From: Arachis hypogaea
Taxonomy: Eukaryota; Streptophyta; Magnoliopsida; Fabales; Fabaceae
Direction of reading: 5' to 3'
NCBI RefSeq assembly: GCF_003086295.3
Contig: NC_092046.1
Location: forward strand, 109,533,363-109,597,362
DNA length: 64,000 nt
The notes below the pieces were generated by a model. That model was not told where the DNA came from, did no database searches, and saw only the letters and a list, made by a program, of their open reading frames with translations. Of the stretch, positions 11,576 to 20,778 are shown piece after piece; the stretch's first letter is position 1; every line of letters begins with the position of its first letter. The translations under genes and the position numbers were made by a program.

Positions 11576-11979
11576 GCATGCCACATGGTGCAGGGATGAG
11601 AAATCCTTGACACCTCAGGATCTGTGGACCCCACAGGATCCCCATCTACCTCATCTCTCTCTCTCTCTTCTTTACCCATTCACCAATCACCTCAATACCT
11701 CTTCCCCAAAAACCCGTCACCAATCAAATCCCACCATTCTCTTCACCATTCACATCCATCCTTCATAAAACCCCACCTACCTCACCATTCACATTCAAAC
11801 CACTTTCCCACCCAAACCCACCCATAATGGCCGAACTATACCCCCCTCTCCACTCCTATATAAACCCATCTTCACTCCTTCATTTTCACACAACATACAC
11901 ACTACTTCTCCCCCTTGGCCGAAACACTAAGCCCCCCCATCTCCTCTGTTTCTTCTTCATCTACTCTATTCTTTCTTCT
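11576..11979 (+). other. Pyrimidine-rich region upstream of ORF2 (C)
   Basis: This noncoding stretch is C/T-rich (CTCTCTCT, CCACC runs) and is conserved with D and F. It includes a TATATAAACCC motif near 11859. I see no gene. Confidence 0.5.
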
Positions 11980-12018
11980 TTTGCTCAAGGATGAGCAAAC
12001 CTTCTAAGTTTGGTGTGG
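11980..12018 (+). other. Internal hairpin plus PPT-like motif (C)
   Basis: TTTGCTCA-AGGA-TGAGCAAA is a perfect 8-bp stem with an AGGA loop at 11980-11999, followed by TAAGTTTGGTGTGG at 12005-12018. It repeats the design of the true 3' hairpin-PPT at 14279-14316 but lies just upstream of ORF2. Confidence 0.65.
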
Positions 12019-12053
12019 TAAAAGCGTTACTTTTTGTTTTTTCATAACCATTT

Positions 12054-13199
12054 ATGGAACCTAAGGCCGGAGAAACCTCTAGAAAGAGGAAAGGGAAGGC
12101 AAAAGCTTCCACCTCCGAGTCATAGAAGATGGAGAGATTCATCTCAAGGGTGCACCAAGACCACTTCTATGAAGTTGTGGCCAAGAAGAAGGTGATCCCC
12201 GAGGTCCCTTTCAAACTCAAAAAGGGTGAACATCCGGAGATCCGACATGAGATTCGAAGAAGAGGTTGGAAAGTTCTCACCAACCCCATTCAACAAGTCG
12301 GAATCTTAATGGTTCAAGAGTTCTATGCCAATGCATGGATCACCAAGAACCATGATCAAAGTGTGAAACCAGACCCAAAGAATTGGCTTACAATGGTTCG
12401 GGGGAAATGTTTAGATTTTAGTCCGGAGAATGTAAGGTTGGCATTCAACTTGCCCATGATGCAAGGAGATACACACCCCTACACTAGAAGGGTCAACTTT
12501 GATCAAAGGTTGGACCAAGTCCTCATAGACATCTGTGAAGAGGGCGCTCAATGGAAGAGAGATTCAAGAGGGAAGCCGGTTCAACTAAGAAGGTATGACC
12601 TCAAGCCCGAGGCTAGGGGATGGTTGGAGTTCATCCAACGCTCAATCATTCCCACTAGCAACCGGTCTGAGGTTACTATAGACCGGGCCATCATGATTCA
12701 TAGCATCATGTCTAGAGAGGAAATAGAAGTTCATGAGGTTATCTCCCAAGAACTCTACAAGGTGGCGGACAAGCCCTCTACCTTGGCAAGGTTAGCCTTC
12801 CCTCACCTCATTTGTCACCTCTGCAATTCAGCTGGAATTGACATAGAGGAAGACATCCTCATTGATGAGGATAAGCCCATCACTAAAAAAAGGATGGAGC
12901 AAATAAGAGAACCTCACCATGAGCATGAGAAAATTCCTCATCATGAAATCCCTGAGATGCCTCAAGGGATGCATTTTCCTCCACAAAACTATTGGGAGCA
13001 AATTAACACCACCCTAGGAGAATTAAGTTCCAATATGGGACAACTAAGGGTGGAGCACCAAGAGCATTCCATCCTCCTCCATGAAATTAGAGAAGACCAA
13101 AGAGTTATGAGAGAGGAGCAACAAAGGCAAGGAAGAGACATTGAGGAGCTCAAGCACTCCATAAGATCTTCAAGAGGAAGAACAAGCCACCATCATTAA
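12054..13199 (+). pseudogene. ORF2 of C, 'putative plant transposon protein' domain (one stop)
   Basis: The start is ATG 12054 by homology with F and D. A TAG at 12123-12125 replaces the Trp codon of homologues (TGG to TAG). The rest is open for 356 codons from an internal Met. The order is a basic N-terminus (RKRKGKAKAS), then the domain with RGW, QVGILMVQEFYANAW, MVRGK and FNLPMMQG, then a hydrophobic helix region (LARLAFPHLICHLC). A Glu/Gln-rich coiled coil (REDQRVMREEQQRQGRDIEELK) and a His-rich end follow. The coiled coil suggests oligomerisation. Function is unknown. Confidence 0.85.
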
Positions 13200-14278
13200 G
13201 GTGGACCCGTTCTTTAATTTCCTTGTTCTTTATTTTCTGTTTTTCGAATTTTTATGTTTTATGTTTATTTATGTTTGTGTCTATATTACATGATCACTAG
13301 TGTCTAAGTGTCTATGCCTTAAAGATATGAAAATGAATTCATCACCTTTCTTAAATGAAAAATATTTTTTTAATTGAAAAAAGAAAAAGAAGTACATGAA
13401 TTTCAAATTTTAAAACAGTTTAATTATTTTGATGTGGTGGCAATAATTCTTGTCTTCTGAATGAATGCTTGAACAGTGTATATTTTTGAATTTGTTGTTT
13501 ATGAGTGTTAAAATTGTTGGCTCTTGAAAGAATGATGGAAAAAGGAGAAATTTTATTTTATGATCTGAAAAATCATAAAATTGATTCTTGAAGCAAGAAA
13601 AAGCAGTGAAAAGCTTGCAGAAAAAAAAATATATATATGCAAACAAAAAAAAGAAAAAAAGAAGAAAAAGAAAAGGCAAGCAGAAAAAGCCAGTAACCCT
13701 TTAAACCAAAAGGCAAGGGTAAAATAAAAAGGATCCAAGGCTTTGAGCATCAGTGGATAGGAGGGCCCACAGGAATAAAATCCTGTCCTAAGCGGTTAAA
13801 CCAAGCTGTCCCTAACCATGTGCTTGTGGCGTGAAGGTATCAAGTGAAAACTTGAGACTGAGCGATTAAAGTCGTGGTCCAAAAGCAAAAAGAGTTTGCT
13901 TAAGAGCTCTGGACACCTCTAATTGGGGACTCTAGCAAAGCTGAGTCACAATCTGAAAAGGTTCACCCAGTTATGTGTTTGTGGCATTTATGTATCCGGT
14001 GGTAATACTGGAAAACAAAATGCTTTGGGTCACGGCCAAGACTCATAAAGTAGCTGTGTTCAAGAATCAACATACTTAACTAGGAGAATCAATAACACTA
14101 TCTGGATTCTGAGTTCCTATAGAAGCCAATCATTCTGAACTTCAAGGGATAAAGTGAGATGCCAAAACTGTTCAGAAGCAAAAAGCTAAAAGCCCTGCTC
14201 ATCTAATTAATACTGATTTTCATAGATGTTTTTGGAATTCATTGTACATTCTATTCTTTTTATCCTATATGATTTTCA
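13200..14278 (+). other. 3' noncoding region of C
   Basis: This region has no credible ORF. It holds A-rich runs (13370-13690) and then a segment closely conserved with F (48950-49400). That segment includes two copies of a TGYTTGTGGCRT motif, at 13821-13833 and 13975-13986. Similar paired motifs occur in the 3' regions of G and I. Confidence 0.65.
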
Positions 14279-14316
14279 GTTGCTTGGGGACAAGCAACAA
14301 TTTAAGTTTGGTGTTG
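14279..14316 (+). other. 3' hairpin and polypurine-tract equivalent (C)
   Basis: GTTGCTTG-GGGA-CAAGCAAC is a perfect 8-bp stem at 14279-14298, followed by TTTAAGTTTGGTGTTG directly abutting the 3' LTR. By position, the latter must include the plus-strand primer. Confidence 0.75.
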
Positions 14317-15918
14317 TGATGAGCGGATAATTTATACGCTTTTTGGCATTGTTTTTAGTATGTTTTAGTTAGTTTTTATTATGTTTTTTATTAGTTTTTA
14401 AATAAAAATCACATTTCTGGACTTTACTATGAGTTTGTGTGTTTTTCTGTGATTTCAGGTATTTTCTGGCTGAAATTGAGGGACCTGAGCAAAAATCTGA
14501 TTCAGAGGCTGAAAAAGGACTGCAGATACTGTTGGATTCTGACCTCCTTGCACTTGAAGTAGATTTTCTGGAGCTACAGAAACCCAATTGGTGCTCTCTT
14601 AATTGCGTTGGAAAGTAGATATCCTGGACTTTCCAGCAATATATAATAGTCCATACTTTGCCCGAGATTTAATGGCCCAAATAGGCGTTCCAAGTTAGCT
14701 TAAGAATTCTGGCGTCAAAACGCCAGAACTGGCACAAAGCTGGAGTTAAATGCCCAAACTGGCACAAAAGCTGGTGTTTAACTCCAAGAAAAGTCTCTAC
14801 ACATAAAAGCTTCAAATGCTCAGCCCAAGCACACACCAAGTGGGCCCGGAAGAAGATTTCTGCATTAATTACCTATTTCTGTAACCCTAGGCTACTAGTT
14901 TTCTATAAATAGGACTTTTTGCTATTGTATTTTACACACTTGATCATACTTTTGATAGACCTTTTCACGCTTTTGGGAGGCTAGCCTCACGGCCATGCCT
15001 AGACCTTGTCCTTATGTATTTTCAACAGTGGAGTTTCTACACACCATAGATTAAGGTGTGGAGCTCTGCTGTTCTTCATGAATTAATGCAAAGTACTATT
15101 GTTTTTCTATTCAATTCACGCCTACTTCTTCTCTAAGATATTCATTCGCACCCAAAAACATGATGAATGTGATGATTATGTGACACTCATCACCATTCTC
15201 ACCGATGAACGCGTGCCTGACAACCACTTCCGTTCTACATGCAAACAAGCTTGAATGTGTATCTCTTGGGTTTCTAATCTAAGATTAGAACCTTCGTGGT
15301 ATAGGCTAGTATTATTGGTGGTCATTCCTGAGATCCGGAATGTCTAAACCTTGTATGTGGTATTCTGAGTAGGATCTGGGAAGGGATGACTGTGACGAGC
15401 TTCAAATTCGCGAGTGATGGGCGTGTGACAGATGCAAAAGGATCAATGGATCCTATTCCAACATTATCGAGAACCGACAGATGATTAGCCGTGCGGTGAC
15501 AGCGTGCGTAGAACATTTTCACTGAGAGGACGGGAAGTAGCCATTGACAACGGTGATGCCCAACATAAAGCTTGGCATGGAAGGGAGTATGAATGATTGG
15601 AATAAGGCAATAGGAAAGCAGAGGTTCAGGAGGAACAAAGCATCTTCATACGCTTATCTGAAATTCCTACCAATGAATTACATAAGTATCTCTATCTCTA
15701 TCTTTATTTTATGTTTTATTCATCTTTTAATTATCAATCCTCCATAATCATTTGAATATGCCTGACTGAGATTTACAAGATGACCATAGCTTGCTTCAAG
15801 CCAACAGTCTCCGTGGGATCGACCCTTACTCACGTAAGGTATTACTTGGACGACCCAGTGCACGTTTGAGAGCTCCAAGTCTTTGCGCCATTGTTGATGA
15901 TCACAATTTCGTGCACCA
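14317..15918 (+). repeat. 3' LTR of C
   Basis: This 1602-bp LTR runs from TGATGAGCGG to GTGCACCA. The TATA box is at 14904-14912, palindromes of the family type at about 14709-14795, and the U5 hairpin block at about 15811-15870. Confidence 0.9.
14904..14912 (+). promoter_or_regulatory. LTR TATA box (C)
   Basis: TATAAATAG in the LTR, followed by GACTTTTTGC. Confidence 0.6.
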
Positions 15919-17339
15919 CTAGGCAAAATTCATATTTATGGACTTTAGTATGAGTTCGTGTGTTTTTCTATAATTTCAAGTAATTTTCTGGCTAAAATTG
16001 AGGGAGCTGAGCAAAAATCTGATTCAAGCTGAAAAAGGACTGCTGATGCTGTTAGATTCTGACCTCCCTGCACTCGGAATGGATTTTTTAGAGCTACAAA
16101 AGTTCAATTGGCGCTCTCTCAATTGCGTTGGAAAGTAGACATCTAGGGCTTTCCAGCAATATATAATAGTTCATACTTTGTTTGAGGATAGACGACGTAA
16201 ACTGGCGTTCAACGCCAGTTCCATGTTACATTCTGGCGTTAAACGCCAGAAACAGGTTACAACCTGGCGTTTAACTCTAGAAACAGCCTAGGCATGTGTA
16301 AAGCTCAAGTCTCAGCCCCAGCACACACCAAGTGGGCCCCAGAAGTGGATTTCTGCATTATCTATCTTAGTTTACTCATTTTCTGTAAACCTAGGTTACT
16401 AGTTTAGTATTTAAACAACTTTTAGAGATTTATTTTAGATCTCATGACATTTTTAGATCTAAACTTTGTACTCTTTGACGGCATGAGTCTCTAAACTCCA
16501 TTGTTAGGGGTGAGGAGCTCTGCTGTGTCTCGATGAATTAATGCAATTATTTATATTTTCTATTCAAACACGCTTGTTTCTATCTAAGATGTTCATTCGC
16601 ACTTCAATATGATGGATGTGATGATCCGTGACATTCATCACCATTCTCAACCTATGAACGCGTGACTGACAACCACCTCCGTTCTACCTTCGATTGAATG
16701 AGTATCTCTTGGATTCCTTAATCAGAATCTTCATGGTATAAGCTAGAATCCATTGGCAGCATTCTTGAGAATCCGGAAAGTCTAAACCTTGTCTGTGGTA
16801 TTCTGAGTAGGATTCAAGGATTGAATGATTGTGACGAGCTTCAAACTCACAAGGGTTGGGCGTAGTGACAGATGCAAAAGGATCAATGGATCCTATTCCA
16901 GCATGAGTGAGAACCGACAGATAATTAGCCGTGCGGTGACAGCGCACCTGGACCATTTTCACTGAGAGGACGATGGTAGCCATTGACAACGGTGATCCAC
17001 CAACACACAGCTTGCCATAGGAGGAACCTTGCGTGCGTGAAGAAGAAGACAGGGGGAAAGTAGAGATTCAAAAGACAAAGCATCTCCAAAACTCCAACAT
17101 ATTCTCCATTACTGCATAATAAGTATTATTTAATCCATGCTCTCTTGTTCATTTGCAAGTCAACTGATAATTATAATTGATATCCTAACTAAGAGTTACA
17201 AGATAACCATAGCTTGCTTCAAACTGACAATCTCCGTGGGATCGACCCTTACTCACGTAAGGTATTACTTGGACAACCCAGTGCACTTGCTGGTTAGTGG
17301 TACGAGTTGTGAAAAGTGTGATTCACAATTTGTGCACCA
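15919..17339 (+). mobile_element. Element B: older LTR remnant of the C/D/F family
   Basis: This is homologous to the C and F LTRs from about LTR position 85 to the end (...TTTGTGCACCA). It carries family palindromes at 16198-16280 and the U5 block at 17233-17297. No PBS follows its right end, so it is a 3' or solo LTR inserted into element A. TGTGC at 17340 is the candidate target duplication; the left copy is not visible. The missing first part is explained by insertion of C. Confidence 0.8.
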
Positions 17340-17770
17340 TGTGCGGACGCACAACGCTGTACGCACGGATAAAGGACGAATTTTTCTTTTTTTTTTAATA
17401 ATAAATTGGGGAAGGGTCATGTGTGTGTGCGCACGCATGTGTGCGCACGCACAGGAGAAAAATTTGGTAGGGGTTCATACGTACAGGGGCGTGCCAGCGC
17501 TCCCAACAGAGAGGGTGTAATCAAGTTGGCGCACGCACAGGCTTGTGTGCGGGCATACAGTGCGCGAAAAAGGGGTTTATGTGCGTACGCACAAGAGGGT
17601 GCGCATGCACAGAGCACAAAACATAAGGGGATACACACGCACAGAGAGGTGTGAGTACTCCCAATAGGGGCAGTGCAGGCTAGTGTGCGAATGCACAGTG
17701 TTGTGCGCACGTACAGGATGCAGAATTTTGTGATTGTGTGCGTACACACATGTGTGTGCGCACGCACGAT
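17340..17770. repeat. GTGCGCACGCAC-type palindrome array (A)
   Basis: Many copies of dyads such as GTGTGCGCACGCAC and TGTGCGTACGCACA occur, separated by 15 to 35 bp. It occupies the place of the palindrome arrays in C, D and F, downstream of gag-pro. Solo LTR J has a smaller array of the same motif at 52689-52790. Confidence 0.8.
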
Positions 17771-17994
17771 GCCCTGTTTTTCCAAAAAAATTTTCTTTCA
17801 AAATCTAAGGTATTGAACCTTAGATTAGTCAAAATTCAACCCCAAACATTCATACATTCAAATATTTATGACCTATATGCAAATTAACCTATCTAAATCA
17901 AAGATTAAACTACTCTTAATTGAACCAATCATAACTAAAAGCAATTAAGTTAAAAATGTAAATAAAAAGAGATGGGTTAGAACAATGTTACCAT

Positions 17995-18044
17995 GGTGGG
18001 TGTCTCCCACCTATCACTTTGGTTTAACGTCTCAAGTTAGATGC
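17995..18044 (-). other. Conserved hairpin block after gag-pro (A)
   Basis: Minus-strand GGTGGG-AGACA-CCCACC gives a 6-bp stem. It aligns with TTGGG-AGGCAA-CCCAA of C and F, and the changes in both arms keep the pairing. A weaker upstream dyad TCT/AGA corresponds to TGTCAA/TTGACA. Confidence 0.6.
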
Positions 18045-18052
18045 GCATGAGT

Positions 18053-20136
18053 TCATTGATCAACAACTGGAGCCTCTCCAAGGAGGAAGATTTCCAACTC
18101 CTTGGCATGCTTGGATTGTATGTGCTCTAATGACTTAGGTTCTTTGACAACCTTCACTTCTTCATACTCCTCACTAGGCTCAATTACTTGCTCTTCAATT
18201 AAGTCACAACCAAACATAGAGTATACTTCAAGTGTTGGTTTCTTGGATCCATCCAAAGTGAATTTCACTACTTTCCCATTGGCTTCAAATGAGTAAGCTC
18301 TCGAAAATGCATCCAACTTGAATCGAGATGTCTTCCAAAATGGTCTCCCAAGGAGAATAGAGGATGGCTTGTCCGAGTCAATTAGAGGGGTCTGCAAGAT
18401 GTGAAAATCTACTGGAAATAGAAATCCTTGATTATTGACCAATACATTCTCTGCAATTCCTACAACCGACACAATGCTCTTGTCCGCCAACACAAATCTT
18501 ACTCCAGACCTCTTCAATGGCGACAAGTTCAACTTTTCATAGATAGGGAGGGGCATAATGCTTACACAAGCTCCCAAATCACACATGCAATCCATGAACT
18601 CTATCCCACCAATCACACAAGTTACCAAACAAGGACCGGGGTCATTACACTTTTCTAGAATGAGAGAAGAAATAGAGTCATTCACCGGACTTTTGTCTAG
18701 CTCATTAATCTTCTCCTTGTAAGTGCAAACAACCTTTAGGAATTTGGCGTACTTTGGAACTTGTTGGGTAGCTTGAAAAAAAGGAACGGTAACTTTCACA
18801 TTCTTGAAAATCTCCACCAAATTGGGGTCAAAAACTTTATGTCTCTTAGCCTTTTTAGCTACCGTCGGAAAAGGAATCGGTGTAGGCTTTTCAAGAGAAT
18901 TTTTCCTTTTGGGTTCCTTGACCTCCAATAGATCCTCCTCTTCTCTTATAATATCCTCCATCTCACCTCAAACTACCTCCACTTCTTCTTTTATTTCTTC
19001 ATTGTGGGGTTCCTTGCTCCAACTTGTAGGCTCAATACCAACTTCATCTAATTTGGTATCACTCCTAAGGGTGATAGCATTGATGCTTCCCTTGGGATTT
19101 GGTTGAGGTTGAGAAGGTAGACCACTAGATGTGGAAGCTTGGTGGGTATTGTGAGTGTTTGAAGGAGAAAGAGTCAAACGGGATAAAGCGTCGGCAATGG
19201 TTTCCATGTACGATTCTTACTTCTTATGGAACTCCCTTTGTTCTTCCATGAAATTCTGAAGTGAATCATTCAAATGAGATTGGTTTGAAGAGGAAGGTTG
19301 ACTATTTTGAGGGAGGGTAGGCCTAGTGTGTGGTGGTTGATACCTTGCATGAGGTTGGGAATGTGATTGTTGATTGGGTTGGGCATGAGGTGGGCTTTGT
19401 GGTTGATATGGTGGATAGTGAGGTTGTGGTGGTTGATGGCAAGGTTGTTGGACTTGAGAAAGTTGATGATAATAGGCTTATTGGTTGGAGTAAGGTTGAG
19501 CTTGAGATGGTTGAATCCACCTTTGATTGGAGTTGTCTCTCCACCCTTGACCTTGGTTTCCTCCATAGTGATAAGATCCTTGATTGCCTTGGTTGAAATT
19601 GGACCTTTGTGGATAAGGGTTTGCCACCGCTAATGTGTTGTCCTCTTAGATTTGAGGATACTCATCAGTGTAGTGACCATTTCAAGCACAAATACAACAA
19701 GATTTAGAAGGCCCTTGATTTCTAGAAGGTTGGGGTGGAGGTAGCAACATTTGTGGAATTTGTTGACCTTGAGTAATTTGCCTTATCAAGACCGTCATTT
19801 CACCAAGCGTCTTAGTCAAGATAGCATCACCGAAAGGTGAGACTTCACCTATGGCCTTAATTTGGGTATTCTTTATCCTTAAATGTTGATTTGAATCCGC
19901 CAAATCCACAATGACTTCCCAAGCTTCTTCTGTGGTTTTTTTCTTAGTAAGAGATCCTCCACTTGAGGCATCAATAAGGAGCTTGTCTTGAGGGACCAAC
20001 CCTTAGCAACAATAGCTTATGAGCACCAATTCATTAATGCGGTGGTGAGGATATGATTCCAACAATTTCTTAAACCTTTCCCAATATTCATAAAGGGCTT
20101 CTCCATACCTTTGCATAATGCATGAAATTTCCTTCG
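18053..20136 (-). pseudogene. gag-pro: gag-protease of A, C-terminal piece
   Basis: Reading leftward from 20136, the frame continues Gag after the F insertion site (EISCIMQRYGEALYEYWERF), then ASSGGSLTKKKT, a decayed zinc knuckle (CCICA, stop, NGHYTDEY) near 19685, a Gln/Pro/His-rich linker, and retropepsin. The protease has DLGAC at about 18569-18583, then ADKSIVSVVGIAENV and SSILLGRPFW. In-frame stops are visible near 20004, at 19682-19684 and at 18968-18970, plus others in the linker. The last Cys of the knuckle is replaced by Tyr. This knuckle separates A from the C/D/F family, which lacks one. Confidence 0.8.
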
Positions 20137-20141
20137 TTAGA
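20137..20141. repeat. Target-site duplication of F, left copy (TTAGA)
   Basis: TTAGA is repeated at 51241-51245, directly after the last base of the F 3' LTR. Removing F plus one copy restores the reading frame of A gag. Confidence 0.93.
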
Positions 20142-20778
20142 TGATGAGCGGATAATTTATACACTTTTTGGCATTGTTTTTAGTATGTTTTTAGTAGAAT
20201 CTGGTTACTTTTAGGGATGTTTTCATTAGTTTTTATGTTAAATTCACATTTCTGGACTTTACTATGAGTTTGTGTGTTTTTCTGTGATTTCAGGTATTTT
20301 CTGGCTGAAATTGAGGGACTTGAGCAAAAATCAGATTCAGAGGCAGAAGAAGGACTGCTGATGCTGTTGGATTCTGACCTCCCTGCACTCAAAGTAAATT
20401 TTATAGAGCTACAGAACTCAAAATGGCGCGCTTCTAATTGCGTTGGAAAGTAGACATCCAGGACTTTCCAGCAATATATAATAGTCCATACTTTGGCCGA
20501 GTTTAGACGATGTAAAAGGGTGTTGAACGCCAGTTCTACGCTGCTGTCTGGAGTTAAACGCCAGAAACAAGTCACAAACCAGAGTTGAATGCCAAAAATA
20601 CGTTACAACCTGGCATTCAACTCCAGAAAGAGCCTCTGCATGTGTAACATTCAAGCTCAGCCAATGCACACACCAAGTGGGCCCCAGAAGTGAATTTATG
20701 CATCAATTACTTACTTCTGTAAACCCTAGTAACTAGTTTAGTATAAATAGGACTTTTTACTATTGTATCTGACATCCT
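20142..20778 (+). repeat. 5' LTR of F, first part
   Basis: It starts TGATGAGCGG. Palindromes of the family type lie at 20518-20632 and the TATA box at 20742-20750. G interrupts it after ATCCT (20774-20778). Confidence 0.92.
20742..20750 (+). promoter_or_regulatory. LTR TATA box (F, 5' LTR)
   Basis: TATAAATAG followed by GACTTTTTAC. G lies only about 30 bp downstream and so separates this promoter from the rest of F. Confidence 0.65.

Larger units (their letters stand above)
8186..15918 (+). mobile_element. Element C: non-autonomous Ty3/gypsy element, 5' end displaced by D
   Basis: The layout is leader (part), gag-pro, hairpin block, palindrome array, ORF2, 3' noncoding region, hairpin-PPT and 3' LTR. 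The 5' LTR and PBS are not in the window because D sits in the leader. The 3' LTR (14317-15918) ends ...GTGCACCA and is followed by CTAGG, then a related LTR (B) that begins about 85 bases into the LTR consensus. C therefore probably inserted into B. Confidence 0.85.
17340..20141 (-). mobile_element. Element A, left piece (host of B and F)
   Basis: This minus-strand Ty3/gypsy-type element carries the C-terminal two thirds of gag-pro, the hairpin block and a palindrome array. It is split by F at 20142. The sequence resumes at 51241 after the TTAGA duplication (20137-20141 and 51241-51245). Its ORF2 and 3' LTR would lie left of B. Confidence 0.85.

Noticed and set aside
13410..13750. Phe-rich hydrophobic frames as membrane proteins (similar at 48606-48902)
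   Set aside because: They are the complement of A-rich runs in the 3' noncoding regions of C and F.
15322..15926. Short frames in the C LTR such as the 66-codon minus-strand frame
   Set aside because: LTR sequence; related frames appear in B and D only because the LTRs are homologous.
17406..17801. Cys/His/Ala-rich frames around the GTGCGCACGCAC array
   Set aside because: Translations of short palindromes in several frames; the apparent Cys/His repeats follow from the DNA motif.
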